A DNA stretch of 64,000 bases, taken from contig CM072899.1 in NCBI GenBank assembly GCA_037013685.1, positions 5,188,479 through 5,252,478 on the forward strand. Direction: 5' to 3'. The notes under the pieces were generated by a model. The model did not search any database and had not been told where the DNA came from. It worked only from the letters and a program-made list of their open reading frames with translations. Positions 1 to 14,400 of this stretch are shown here, piece after piece; position 1 is the stretch's first letter, and each line of letters starts with the position of its first letter. Origin of the DNA: Acridotheres tristis. Taxonomy: Eukaryota > Chordata > Aves > Passeriformes > Sturnidae. Both the position numbers and the translations under genes were made by a program.

Positions 1-3000
1 CAAATCATTGTGAAATGAATGTCCCATTTCATGGCCATAACAGGAATATATTTGTGCAACCCTTAAATATCTAGACTGAATTATTCTTATTTTCTTGGTT
101 TGGATGCCACGGGAAATTCAGACTAGGCGTGCATTAATTCTTGCACTCTGGGTACAGGTAGTGATTTTTTTTTTCTCAGTCTGTTGCACAGTCCTGAGTC
201 ATGATTGCTTATTCTTGGTCTTCAGTTCTCTTGTTTTCCTGTTTGATCAAAGCCCAACTGTGTCATCTACAAATTGGTTATGACAGTCACATGCAGGAAA
301 TAATGTTTTTCAAAGATATTTTGGATAAAGAAAGTAATCATTTTCAGTGATGCAAAGACTTTGTGTGCTGCAGTGTTTCAGTCTAGTCTTTGATCTTGCT
401 GCTCCGTGTGTGTACTATTATACAATTACCACCCGTGTGTCCCTGAATTCTCATGTATTTATACTAGTCCTCACTCTTTCCCCCAAGAAAACACATATTT
501 GCACAAGTTCCCTCTGTAGAAGCAGCACAGCTTTGTGCAGCTGCAGGAAGCAATCTCCCCTGCCATCTCCTTTGATGTTTAGACATGATCGATAGCAGAG
601 AAATTGCATCCATCTCCTGCCTGCATGTCTGTGGCTAAGGAGCAGACACACACACAGCTCTCAGCCTTACAGGCCTCATTATGCATAATTACAAGGCATA
701 TTTCCTTGTATTACAATAAATAAAGTGATCCATATTCATGTTGTTATGCTATCAGACAGGGTGGATAAAATCCTGCAGCCCCACTAAGATGATAAAGTCA
801 ATGGGATTTCTGCTCAGTAAGAACTAAAAAAGACATGAAGAATTTCTCTGATATTATTATTCTGGATTACAGATAAGGTGCATTGTATTACCCACTGTTT
901 GCAATCCCAGCATATTTTATATTTTGTCATATTACACTGCAAGCCCTTTAGAAGCTCCTATTTAGCAGCTCTTACCACTTTCAGATGAGAGGAATTGGAT
1001 TCAGACTGTGTGAAAATCTTGGAGGTGTTATTAAGGACATAAAAAATTTGAGGAGTTATTGGAACAAATTAATTCCATGTCTTTGCTTACCATATAGGGA
1101 AATGCTTACTTTTATTTTCATTTCCTGAGGCAGGGCTTCAAAAATGTATGAATTACTTAGGAGTAGGATAATACTTATCCCAGCCTGTGCATGTATTAGA
1201 ACAGCAAATGAAAGAGGTGCCAAAGGAAGCCCTTGCACACCCATGTACAGAGGTACATAGATGCACAAAAATAGAGGTACTACTACATAAAATCTTTGGT
1301 TAGCTGGAAAATTCATCCTTCAGTCCTAAATCACCCCTGAAATCTGGAGACATCAGATTTCAGATGAATATTTTATATTACATCTTAAAGGCTCTTCACT
1401 ACAAGAAGCAAAATAATTGTGATTAAATTCTCAGCAGATTACAAGGCATCTCCAGCACACAGTGCAAAGGAGGGACTGGGCCTTTGTGGTGCACAACTCA
1501 CTGCGTGCTGGGGAAGTGGATTTTGCTTTTTGAAGGATTCTTGCCTCCAGCATAATACCAATAATGGAAATAATATCACATCATATAAAGTTGAAGCTTT
1601 TATTCTCTAAAGAACTGAGGAATGATGAGAGAAGTACTCTGGGAATTTTACTCTTTAGATTAAATATTTGAGTCATGAGTGTCTGAGACAATCAGTTCCA
1701 GTTCTGAAATTACCTTGCTATCTCAAGCATAAGAAGAATAAAAGATACTTTCTGTATTACAATTAAGACATGGAAAATCTTATTTTTAACAAGATTTTAT
1801 GCTTAACATAAGAGAAGAATTTTTTAAAAACCAGTGCTGAGCATTGACATCAGCTTTTCCAGCCTTAGCTGAACTCAGCCTGTGAGTTCATGGCATGGTC
1901 TGGCCCTCATTGCAGCCCATTCCATAGACAGTCCTCTCTAGACAGCCTCTATCCTAGAGAGTTTGCCAAAGGTTTGCACCCAGAAAATTACACAAACAAG
2001 CCCAGACCACACATACAAAGTAACACTTTCCATAACAAAGAAATAATATAAGTCAGAATTTTCTCCACCCTGTAAAATTTTATCTATAAAGCTTCTATGA
2101 AGTTTCTGTCTTCAGAAACTACTGTCTAAACTGAATTCATGATAGATGTAGAGGTGATCACGAAGGAGGGATTACAGATGTTTGCAGAACCAACACTCTT
2201 TGTTCTCAGGGACATGTTAGCATGTAGGAAAGCAGTATGAGATAAATGTGTGTGAGCACATCTGCATTCAGAGGACTATGTCATTTGTATTTTCTTCTCT
2301 ATAAAGAAACCATTGGATTGCACTTCCAAAGAAGTGACATAATCTCTCCGTATTTAAATACTTCTCTACATAAAAAGATTGGCATTTGGAGTGAAACTGG
2401 AACAGGACAGAAGGGATTTGACAGGTTGAGAGGGGCAGGCTCAGTTCATTTCTTCGGTTCATTGACTTCTGCCTCAGTAAATATGCTTATTCAACAGAGT
2501 TTACAAGGCTCAGCACTGAAACAGCTGGATGAAATCCTGTGACCTTTGCTACACAAGAGAATGCAATTCAAGAGGCACTTTCTGACCTTAAAAATCTTTG
2601 AGACAATGGAATAACTATAAAAAAGGAGAAATTTCACACGTCTTTGAAATGCTGAGTCTGTGGACTTTCAAAGAATTAATTCCATGTATTCCCTTTTCTG
2701 GCTTATTTCCTTTTTCCCTATTGTTCATCTACACTGGAGATAATATCGAAAGTCCAATGTAATTATATTGGCACCTAATTCACTGTGGCCAATGTATAAA
2801 ACAGGAAAAAACCCTTTAAAATACCATAAACAGTGCATATTAAAATGAAATAGCAGAGACCACTTACTATGAAAAATTGGAAAAGTGTTTGACATTTTTG
2901 GCACAGCCTGGGAAAAAAACCTTTTTTTCCCCATAATCACACCAGAGTTACATGTATGAAAGGTTGGTGTAGACACACAGTGTCCCCAAGGGTGATGATT

Positions 3001-5039
3001 TCACAGCTCAGCTCCAGGTTCAATGGACTTGGATTGAGTTCCCTGTGGCCTGAAAAGGGCAACAAAAATATTCCAAAGGCCTTCAGAGCTAGCAGGAGAT
3101 GGTGTGGGCTCATGGAAGGCACAATATCCATGGAGCTCTCCAAGGTGCTGCCTTCAGGGTCATGGAAAAATACAGAAATCTGAACGTTATTTGTATAAAT
3201 TATTCTTCAAAAGAACTGTTTGCCTCACATCAGAGGGGTGGATGGGCTCGATGATGGAAGGGGAGAGGTTGTAAATACAAAAAACGGAGAATTGAAGTTG
3301 GAGAAGCAACAAAATATGTATCACTTGGGGACTGGGCTGTTTTATGCTGAGACTGAAGGTGTGCAGCATTCTCCAAAGGCTCTGCAAAGGGAAAGAAATT
3401 CCACCTATACAATTAAGCAAACTCCAAGAAAGAGAACCTTAAGTCTAGTGGAACCGGAACAGAGACTAATATAGCTTGACAGAAAATATCTAAGTGATTA
3501 GAGGAGTGGCCAAGTGCTCTTTAGAGGCATAATAAGCCTGGGTAGGAAGGCCAAAGACTTTCATGCAGCACTTCTTTTCAACCACTGGTTGATTGAAATT
3601 ATGCAAATAGAGCAATGTGTAAACTTGATTTATATACAGACCTCAAGTACTGAATAAATAAATTGGACCCATCCTAGTACAGATAGTGGAAAGAAAATAA
3701 AGTTTCTGAATTTAGGCTAGCAATTTTCAATTAATTATTTTTAATATAAATCAAACTACTGGTAATAATTTCACTACCACTAGGTTTCAATATATGGTTA
3801 AATTATTTTCCAGAACCAGGTACAGTCTAAGCTGGAATTTGGGTAATTGTGAATCAAGAGAGTTGCTGCCAAATTTGATCCAGATCTGTACTATTAGGTG
3901 CTTCCAGGAGTTTTAGGATGTCTCTGGTTTGGAGTTCTGTCATTTCACTAATAAAAGCTGATTGTAAAAAACTCTCTGGCTTTCACTGCTTGTGAGAAAC
4001 ACATGTACAACTTCAAGAACAACAGTTTCTAGAAGAGGACACATATTACTGGAGTGCAGGGGAAATAGCTCCCCAGAATATTCCAGCATTTTCCACATTC
4101 CTTCTGAGTTTACTTTTCACATACATTTATTTCTTAGGGATTGACTTGCATGACTTTCAGCTTAAAGCTCTCAGTACCTTACAGAACTTTGTCCTGTTAT
4201 CCTGTGCCATCTTAATTTTTTTTTGCAGTGCTGTAGGGCAGAGAGAACTGTCCAACAAAGTCCAACAATACAAAATCTGTTTTTCCAGACCACTTCCCTG
4301 CTATTAACTGCCATGTCTGTGCTAATGTAGGTGTAGTTAAAAAGAAGAGGGAGAGAGAAGTAACAGTGTTTTGGTTTCCTTAACATTTAATTATACTTCT
4401 GAATCGGGTGAGAAGCAGGCAAGTTACTAAGGGTTTCTTTTTCTTTCAAGTATTTTCCATCTAGTTTTAAGACCAGATATTCTCTAATGCATGCCAAAAA
4501 AAATTAAAAAGAAGAGAAAAAAAAAAAAAAAGAAAAAGTTGAATGCTTTGCCTAACTACAAACTACACAGGTCACTTATAGATTATTACAAGTTAATAAA
4601 AAGTTGGTTTTTACAATGTTGTTGAAACTTATGGGTGTCTGAAAGCCTCACTGGGGGCAATGCTTGCTTATGCAGGATTAAACACCAATTAGTTCTATGA
4701 CAGTGGGAAGTGCTGCATTTAGCAGACAAACAGAGTGAAGTATATATGCATAATATATGAGGACAGAGGAAATTCCACATCTCATTTTGCATGTGAACAG
4801 TTTAACTGAAATTGTCAGTACAAATTTAAAAGGAAAAAAACAACCACGAGCAATTCCTGTTGGATCTCATCTCCCACCCAGCCACAGAAAGGGAGACACT
4901 GTGGGGAAGAGCAGCACAAAACAGCCCCACAACAGGTCCTTGAAAAGCCAAAAAAAGTTGACAGTTCTCCCTGAACTCCACAGCTGTGTGGAAAGATCCA
5001 CTTCTCTGTGAAAAGCTACTGAGTCTTGGAAGTAAAGAT
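1..5039. other. Non-coding unique sequence, no gene recognised
   Basis: AT-rich sequence in which every open frame is shorter than about 100 codons and lies in an unrelated frame to its neighbours. None shows a known domain, and no run of exons with matching splice sites was seen. It contains an A15 run at 4517-4531 in a purine-rich stretch, and very AT-rich sequence around 3600-3800. No CR1 or other transposon was recognised. It could belong to a long intron or an untranslated RNA, but the sequence alone gives no support for either. Confidence 0.7.
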
Positions 5040-5127
5040 CAAACAGCCAAGCTTCATAAAGTCATGTCAGCCATGTCAGCAGCCCTGATTTATCTAAACG
5101 GGGAAGCTCTGTAACACTGAGCTTCAC

Positions 5128-5143
5128 TGTGTGTTAACACACA
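5128..5143. repeat. 16-bp perfect palindrome
   Basis: The left half TGTGTGTT is followed directly by its reverse complement AACACACA, giving a dyad centred on GTTAAC. The symmetry breaks at the next base on each side (C and A). It could be a dimeric factor site or a chance dyad. Confidence 0.85.
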
Positions 5144-5367
5144 ATGACATTTGGGCCTGATGTGGATATTTGAAAGGCTCTCTTCCTGTCTGGATAGAGA
5201 TAAATGTATCTCAGTGTTGAGCCAATTATTCAAAAAGACACCAGGGGACTCACATCAACAACTAGTTAAGCTTCCAAGTTTGCAAGTGAAAGCGGAAGAT
5301 GCACGTCAGCTGTTTGTCTACAAATATTCAGCAATTATCCAGACACCAATCCACCCAGTAGCACTCA

Positions 5368-5381
5368 GTAGCCGTGGCAAC
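5368..5381. promoter_or_regulatory. RFX X-box-like motif
   Basis: GTAGCC-GT-GGCAAC fits the X-box consensus GTNRCC N(0-3) RGYAAC at every position. Under one such match is expected by chance in 64 kb of random sequence, so it is notable but not conclusive. No neighbouring gene in the window suggests a target. Confidence 0.4.
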
Positions 5382-5460
5382 CTGCTTTTGCCTTATTTGA
5401 AGATCAAAGTGTTATTTGACAGGAGTAAAGTATGCCATTTCTTAATTCTTCATTGATTTA

Positions 5461-8400
5461 GGAACAAGATTTTAAACTTCTGTCCTATGTTGTGAAGATG
5501 TCATTAGGAATATTCCATCCTGCCTGGACTGTTCTCACTTTGCTACTTTCAATTCTCTATTTATATGTCATTCTCAATTTTACTTTTTTTCATTTTTCCT
5601 TTGGATCTGATAGAAATGCACTAATGAACTTCCACCTGTCAGCCTTTAACTTTCCTTCCACATCAATCAACAACGACAGCTATCATTATTTAAATAATAT
5701 TATAACAGCTGGGTCCTGTGAAAAACACAGCATTGCTTTAAGTTTGGCTGAAACAAACACAACTCAGAAATATTCTGAATCCTGAGAATTCTTTGCCAGT
5801 TTTGCATTGTATTGTATAGTATATTCAGGCTTGAAACCACTCATCTCAGACAAACCTGGTCATACTTATTTTGCTTTCTTTGTATCAAGCAAACAACTGC
5901 CTGGAGAATATCTGAGGATTTTACCCTGTCTTGGTCTGAAGGATCAGTGGGGAGCCATGCTGTGAAGAGGAGCTGCTGGGACTAAGAAGGAGGTGGCACA
6001 GAGAACATCCAGGCTCTGCCTCTCAGGCTTTCCCCACTTACCAGGTTTTGGGCTGGGAGTGACTTTTTTCCCCCTCTGTGTCAGATCTGCAAGATTTTCA
6101 GGATGGTCCTGCCTTTGTCTTTAAGAAAGGTGAGATTTTCTTGTTGGGATCATCCTCCCACTTCAGAAAGTGCCTGGATTCCCAACCCTCCCTGTCCCGT
6201 GCCCATCACACCCTGTTACTGCCCTGAATGCTCTGCAGTCTCAGTGTGGGATATCTGGACAAAACCAAAATAATACTGTTTAAGAGCAGTCAAACTAAAG
6301 GTGCCAGTCATCTTTTGTATCCTCACACTCCCTGAAACTGTCAGGCTGCACAAGAGGATACAGGCTAGCAGTGACTTTTCTGCATACAAGAGGAATTAAA
6401 ACAGCTCTGAAGGAGTAGTTGCATAAACCTGCACAGCAATAAGCCAGATAGTTTTGCTAAGATCATTTCCAGGCAATGTTCCATTCCCAGTGGAGGTTTC
6501 TATTGATCAGTAGTTATTTTAGCTTACAATCAGCCATAGAGTTGAAAAAAAACCTCCAACCAACCTCTGCTTAACAGAGCATCATCATAAAGTGTATCAA
6601 AACAAGAAGTGGCCTTTGATTACAGTGTACATCCACTCGTTATTTTTATTTTCTCTCTCTCCCTTCTGTTTGTTTATTGCTGTTCTCTTTTTCCATCACT
6701 TAGAGTCAGCTCTGCCACAACCAAATGCCTTATTTTTGGTATTTACAGCAGTATGAGGGTGCAGGAGTTGCTGCAGGCTGGAGTGTCTGTCCCTCACCAT
6801 CCTGCTGAAGGCAGTGGCACTCTGCAGAGCAGGATCTCTGCCAGTGGACACTGCTGTGGATGAGGGTTCAGGAACTGGGTTTTCAGCTGACTTTGTGCTA
6901 AAATAGCACTTTGAATGCCTCTGTCTTCTGGCAGCTTGGAGCAGCCTGGGAGTACTCTTGCCACTAGCAAAGGCAGAGTTTATTTTGTAGGAGACTTCCC
7001 ACCCAGCTAATGTTTGCATTTGTAGATCCTTTTTTGTGCTGTTGTGTTCCACTACAAGAATAATATTGTCTATGTGAAACAAATATGTATTTGGCTTTAA
7101 CCACCCTGAAATGTAGATCTTTGTGAATGCTGGTTACTATAGTTACACTGGCATTGTGGGTAATTCTTTCATTATAACTGTTGCATGTTTGTATATAAAC
7201 AGCTGAGCTGTAGTTTTCTTGCTTTAATCTAAGAAGCCACAGGAAATGCTTTGATTTAAAATTTGCTGATCAAGCCTGCAAAGTTAAAAATGTGAGATCA
7301 GGGTGAAATCAGCACAATTCACTGCATTATTACCTTAAAACTTAAGGGAAAATGGACTTCAGAAAGCTAAAAACTGTTAAGATGGTATACATGAGTGGGT
7401 CCACAACCCATTATGATTAAACATGCACTTAACCATTTCACAGATTTAAACTTTAATACCAAACCATGGGCTTGTTAAGCAGACCATGAACATAAAGGCT
7501 TGCTCTATTCCCAGACTTCTGTGATATATCCAGATCTATTAAAAAAGATACCTTCCTTCTCAAATTCACCTCTTCAGGGTTATTATGTTTGTATTTTTTT
7601 TCTTTTATGGTGTCACCAATGAGGAGATCAGGACCTGCCTTTTCTACACCCCTGCTGGCTGGGTCTGGTCCCTGGTTGTGTCATATGTGCAGTGTGATGG
7701 CACTCAGGAGTGTGCTCTTAAAAGTGAGGTAGGAAAAGGAGGGTTGCAATAGCTCTTGTAGAATTAAGTATAAATGAACATATTGACTCTTCCCAGGGTG
7801 AAGTTCACTAAACAGGGGGACACGGCTCATTGTCCTTAAGATCTACCTTCTGGGTTAATTAAAAATTAAAGCACTGTAGGTTTGTACCTCAGATTCCAGC
7901 ACCTCAGTAATTGCTACTAAGGAATAGAGTTAAGTGGAAAATAATTGCAATCTGAAGGTCTATCCCCAAGCAATCCAGAGCAGCTCCTGCCCACCTGCTC
8001 CAAGATTTCACCTAAAGGAGCAGCTCTGCCAATGCCAGGATCCAGCAAGATTTTCAGATACTTTTTGAAACTGCAAAAAGCAACTGAAGAGAAACCATGC
8101 TCTTCCTCATCTGTGCTCACTTTTGCTGGATATATATGGACTAGTTTACACTCTCAAGTCTTTTTAGAGCTTTTGTCCTAAATCAACCCAAAACCACTCA
8201 AAAGCTAAGTTCATGATGCTTCTGATGGAGCCACCAAACTCAATGACAGCAAGGGTGCAAAGGCTTAAATGAGCATCTTCAGAACAAGGACATGGGATAA
8301 AAAGTAAAGAAAATTTTTGGAGGATTTCACCCTTATCTTCCAGCCATGGTTCTTACTAATTCTGCTCCTTGCATTTTATAGCATCTTACACATTGCATTC

Positions 8401-11400
8401 TTATCTTAAAATCTCCTTTACTTTTCTTCTAATTTAGTTTTTTACTGTCATTTCTGTCTTCTGCATTTATAGCCTCTGACTTTATGCATGGCAGGTAGGA
8501 CTGCTTATTTAAAATAACACGTTTTTAATATAGGCATTAATGCTGTTTTAGGAATAGAATAGTCTCTACTTGGTCAGATTAGTGTATCTCTCATTTAATT
8601 ACAACTCAAAAGGTTAGAAAGTTTTATCATGCACGCATATTCTCTGGGAATTATCTGACTCTAAAATATAATTAATCATCCTCTGTCATGCTTTTATTAT
8701 ACCCACTGCTCTCTGGAGTCATTCTTTTATTTTGTCTTCATTCATATTCCTCTGACCTTCTTCTTCACTCTGTTCCCACAGACCTCAGGTGAATTTTAGC
8801 CGACTGCTCAGAAAGGAGTGGATATTGTTAAACCCATTTGTCAACCACATTATCAACTCACAAACATGAGATCTCTGCATATGCTTAGCATTTTCCATAT
8901 ATAGCAGCCCAAGTATTAACATGGATGGCATCTGTCAATGTTGACTAAAATTAAATTTTGGAACTCCTGTAAATAATAAAGCAGTCATATAGAGATTATT
9001 TCTCTGGAGCATAAGCTACCAGTAAACATGATTTGCATACTGTGCTTACAGCTGTTTCAACATGAACTGTTTGCTGTGGTTCATTAAAATGATTTTGTTT
9101 GTCAGATTCCAGGATAGTTTCAAGTCTACATACACCAGGCTGAATGAATGGGGTGACAATTCAGGTTTTCAGAACTATGCACATGTGTACTGGATTAGTG
9201 AGCTGAATTGAATAATAAAGCTTAAAAAGGGATCATTAATCACATGTCTCTGACGAGAGAAATGAAAGAGGGAGGACCTCTGAGAGATGTTCCTAAGAAA
9301 CAAAGAGTACAAATAGCAAAGCAATGTCCCCAGTGAAAAGAAAAGCACTTTTATAGACACATCTCACTTCCATTCAACACACTGCAATCTCTTCTATTGA
9401 CTTAGCAGAAGTTAAACTGAAATTTGGGCACAAAACTTAAGTGCATTTCCATATAATACTCTTGATCTAGATAATAACACCCACACATCTATGAAATGTT
9501 TAACTTACAGTAAGTTCACACAAATATTTTTTTTTCCTCTCATGAAAATTACCTATATGCTTCCCCCATAATACCACAAAACTCTAGATTTTTTTTCTCC
9601 CCATACTCAAAATCTCAGCAGAACAGCAAAGAGAAATTTGATTTAAGCTCTGGAGCTGTCTCTTCCCAAACAGAAAAATGGCAAGATGGCACAAAGACTG
9701 AATTGAAAGGAATTCTGTTCTGTGAGGACACGTGAATGCCCAGGTAAGACTCACCCCAGCCGCAGTCTGTATGTGTACATCTGCATTTTAGAGTTCAGCT
9801 GTGCCAGAGAAGAGCAGCAGACAGGATCATTGACATCCCTTAGAATTTTGGGGCTAATTCACGTTTCTTTTCAAGTCAGACCCTCTGGATGTGAGCTGGA
9901 CACAGGTGATCCCAGCTTCCCCTCATCACATCCCCAGTGCACTCAGCCCCAGGGCAGGGGGAAATTTAAAGGCAAATGCTGTGGGTAATTAGGCCAGCAG
10001 CAGCTGCCTGCTTTGTGATTCTCCAGCCTTCCTTTCCACCTCTTGCTCTCTGCCATCATGAGCACTTTAAGAGGTGTCTGTAGGTGTCCATTGGTTTTCT
10101 TCCTCCACTTTCAGAGCATGTCAGTTACACAGAGCAAACAGTAATGGATGTGGCAGCCACTTGAACAGCTGTGTCCTGAGCAAAACCATCCCATCCTGCC
10201 TTCTCTCCTCATCCCACTCCTTGCTCTTCACAGTCCTGAAGAATTTTTTATATTATTGAAAGAGCTATTAGAGTGAGAGATAAGATTGGTGCCCAGGTGT
10301 GGCACTATATTTTTATAGGTCTGGACATCCCTGAGAGCAGCAGTGCAGCTTTTAGAGGTCAATTTTCCAACCAGGAGCCAACCTGGCTGGAAAAGACATG
10401 GATGTGATTGCAGGGGTGCTACACCAATCCTGTTTAACCAGTGCCAGCCTTTGGTGGTTTGCAGATGCACAAAAATCAACTCCTGAGTCTGTAGTTCTAA
10501 TGAAAGGATGTTTCCACTGCTCACAGAATGTTACAGGAATTTAACTCCTACATTTGCCATGATAATCAAAGCTTTAAAAAAGTACACATGAAATAATTGT
10601 TTATTGAATACATGTCTAAGGAAAGTGTTCTGCAAAGTATTTTTGAGCAGGAGTCTGTCTCAGAACACACAGGAAAAATATTTTGGCAGAAGAAATTCTC
10701 TTTCTAATCACAGGTAAATATATTTTCTTCCAGGAAAGCCTGTCCACACTCAAGAAGTCTGCCAAAGAAATGTAGGACTTCAAGAATGCTAGAACAGGGA
10801 GAAGGAGGGAGGAAAAATATCTTTTTCAGTTTTCCAGCCAATTCTGGGCTTGAGAAGGAAATTGGTTTAGGTCAAAATATATATGCTATTTCAACACCAA
10901 GAAAACCACTGCATTTAGCATAGCCACAATCCAAAATGCTTCATTTAACCTACAAAAAAAAAAAAGTATTTTATTATGTTTTCGGTTTATTTAACTCCTG
11001 AACAAAGTATTGTTTCATTTTTTAGTATGTAGAGCTATTTTTTTTATAAACTAAAAATGCTGATTTGAAGCAAAAAAGTTCAGAAGTTAGATCATTAAAA
11101 TGCTGAAAAGAAACATTTTGGCATTTCCCATGAACTGGTTTTGAATTCTCTCTTGCTCCTATATTTTTCATCAGGAGCTATTTATAAGATTTGACCCAAA
11201 TTCTTTTCTCCCCAGCTAGCTCCTCTTTTTCACATAATTTATTAGTTGTCCAGTAAAGTATTGGTCAAGACCAAAAGGCAGCATAAGTTCAGTTAATTAA
11301 TGCAAGCAGTAAAAACCTCTTACACCTCAAATATGGAGAGCAGGGAAAGAGAAGTCTTTTCTTACTCCACTTTTATTTTTCAAAAGATTTCTCATGAAGG

Positions 11401-14400
11401 GGCCCATAGAATAGGCAAATTATGCCTTAAGTATGTTGTTTCTCTTATTTATGACAAATTACCCTATGTCTGCCTGCAGGGACAGTTTTCATGCCTTGTG
11501 TATGTGCTGAAGCCCAACTGTTTGTTATGAAATCATATTATTGCTCCTGCTCTGCCCTCCTGCAGGAGGCTCTGATCTGGATTTGGAGCTGTGCATCCTC
11601 CTTTGCAGCACAGGTAACTAATTCCCTTGAATTTTTGTGTGTTGAAACATCAGTTTCTCATGAGCTGGGTGAGGAGGTGGGAGGGAATAACCATATTTAA
11701 ATGGCAAAACACACATGGGTTTGAGATAAGAAACCTACAATTTTCTCCTTGTAAATATGATAACTGAACCAGATATTCCAGGCGCAAACTGGATCTTGGT
11801 CAGGAGTTGTACCAGGAGCTGCAGAGTAGCTACTAAGTTATGTTTGCCCAGGTTTTGTATTATTTTCTATCCCTGCCATTTTTCCATCCTCAGGTTCTGG
11901 TTCTCAATTCAAAGCAATTTGTTGGAGCCAAACACCAAATAACACTCCAGAATCTCCACAAAGACTACTTGTGGGCAGGTGCTAAACTGGCAGAAACAGG
12001 GTCTTTTATTTTAGCAAGCAGAGAGGTTTCAATATAGTTCAAATTATATAACCACGTTTTCTTCCAGCAGAAGAAAGACAGAACTTATTGAAGTGAGAAT
12101 CAAAACTCCTTACTCCTTACAAATTTACTTAAAAGGGTCAAAAGTTAAAAATCTAAAACTTCCGTGGCTTAAAAAGGAGAATTATAAGAGAACCAGGTAT
12201 CCCATTCATTTTCTGGGTTTCTCTGAAGAGTATGGTCTAAGGAGCTTTTTTTATCTTCTAAAATTTTTGAGAAGATTGAAGAAAAGAAACCACCTGCAAA
12301 GAGGAAAAGCAAATGGACAACTCTTTTAATTCTGTAGTGAAACAAAGGAAAAGTAATCTCAGTTTTAGGTTCAAGTTGTGAAAAACCACTGTAATTTTTG
12401 CTAACTAATTTTTACCCATTTGTTACCAATGATTGCTGTCTGCACCAGATTACTGGGGGTGGCTGTGACAAATAAAACCCCACCCAGCTTCCCACTGAGA
12501 TGGTTTTAGGATCACAGAATGAAGGTGCTACACTGGCAGCCGAGTAGGTAGAACAAGGGACCATATTTTGCCCTGCTGCAGGAAAATTTGCAAGGACCTT
12601 GATAGAGCACTGGCTGCTGCAAACAGACAGACACAAATCTCAGGTGTCTAAAACTTGGTCACAAATCAGCCTGGTAGCAGCTCATGAGCAGGCTGGCAAT
12701 GACCTCAGTGCTGTCACACACACTCTTATCTGCTAAATTGCTTTGTGGTAACCTCACGTCATGTCCTTGACCACACTTTTGCAAATGTTTCTCTCTTGCT
12801 TTCCAAAGAGCTGACACTGGGCCTTCTGAACATCAGAAGGATTTTTAAAATTATTGTTCATTAAGTATTTTTTTTCTTTTGTATTTGTAGATGCAGTCCA
12901 TTCCTCCTTATTGACACACAACTGAAGGGCTAAAGCAACTTTGGGATATGGTATTCATTTATCCTATAAACAGCTACAGCTTTAATTAGCCAATGGCAAA
13001 CAAAAGAATTTCCTAAGGCAGTGCATGAAATGGGACAGTTTCAAAGGATGCTCTAAGAAAGTCTAGTTTTCCAAAAAGGAAGAACTTAAAACCCAATAGA
13101 GAATCCCAATATTAACCTTTGTTTATCTTCTGTATGTAGGTACTTTATCAAAGTTGTTGGACAGATTTGATTTTTCAAAAACATACTGAATATTCCTGCA
13201 TGAAATAAATAGGACATTGCAGTGGGTTAACTAGAAGATCTAAGACTGCAACTGGGGAAAATACAGTTTCCTAAATCCTCATTAAGGAACATCATTCAGA
13301 TGTGCTTGGAAATCCCTGGGAAAAATCCACTATCCCAATGCATATGGTCTTTTTCAGACCTTCCTCTCCTTTCTATAGCAAGTCTCACTCCTCATCTCTC
13401 CATAGTTTTCTGGGAGAGAAATAATTCACTGTAACATTTGTCTCTATTTAGCATTTTCCCTCTTCTGTTTGCATGTTCTGCCCTGTCCTGCCTTTTCTAT
13501 TTATACATTAAACTTTCTGAAGCAGAAACGTTCTCCTGTTCTGTCTCTGCTGTGTCTCAAACCACAGTGTCCCATCAAGGCTCAGCCTGTTGGCAAACAA
13601 TAATAGACTTGATAATTATTATTGGACCATGCTATTAAAGTCACATCAGTGACATGAATGTGCAAAAACATCAAGCTGCTGGGACAAATATCTGCAAATT
13701 TCTTAGCAGATGTCGTGTGTGTGTAAGAAGCTGAGGTAAGGAGCTAAACAAGTACAAATCTGTTTACAAAATTAGGAAAAAGCTCAGAAAGGATGGAATT
13801 AGTTGGCACAGCACAAAATGGAGGTATCGTGGTGCTAGACACTCACTTCACCTATCCTTGTTTTACATCAGGGGTCATACTCCATTACCTTTTGCTCCAA
13901 GCTCCAAATCAAATTTGATTAGGGACTAATCTGATTCCACATAATGAGAATACTATTTAGGATGCATGCTTTAAATGTGGCTTTTAGTCCACAGTTTGTT
14001 AGGTTAATGAATTTAACAATTGAGATGATTTGTACGTTCCATGGATGATTTGGCATGGAAGACATTTGTAAAATGTGCAAAACTGGCTAAAAATGGCATT
14101 TCAAGGAACACAAGTGAATAATTATAGCTGATGCTACCACTTGCATTTGTCCTTCAATTATACATAGGTGGCTAATATTTTTCATTTTACAAATGTTTTT
14201 AAAAGTACCATTAGAAAACATGAAAGGAGAAAAAATTTATTGGACAGGTAAAATGCAAGAAAATATAATAAATTTTTGAGCAGACCTAGTAAAGTAGTTT
14301 GGTGTTACAACTCCTACGCTTAAACAGTGCCTCCAAATGGGTATGAAACATCTCATGGCTGGAGCCCAGAGTACCTGAAATCTCTACTTTTGTCCAGTTA

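Larger units (their letters stand above)
5040..5460. promoter_or_regulatory. Candidate conserved regulatory element with X-box and palindrome
   Basis: Seen: a stretch of mixed composition with no repeats, a perfect 16-bp palindrome centred on GTTAAC at 5128-5143, a CAGCTG E-box near 5307, and a full match to the RFX X-box (GTNRCC, 2-bp spacer, RGYAAC) at 5368-5381. Known: RFX proteins bind such inverted half-sites in enhancers and in promoters of ciliary and MHC class II genes. Inferred: the block could be an enhancer. A 101-codon open frame (5151-5456, +) overlaps it but resembles no known protein and is probably incidental. Chance matches to an X-box are plausible at this scale, so the call is tentative. 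Confidence 0.3.

Noticed and set aside
6696..7082. 128-codon minus-strand frame as a gene or exon
   Set aside because: No known motif and no paired splice sites; overlaps a plus-strand frame of equal plausibility.
9741..9749. Strong splice-donor-like CAGGTAAGA
   Set aside because: No coding exon precedes it and no linked acceptor was found; such strings occur by chance.
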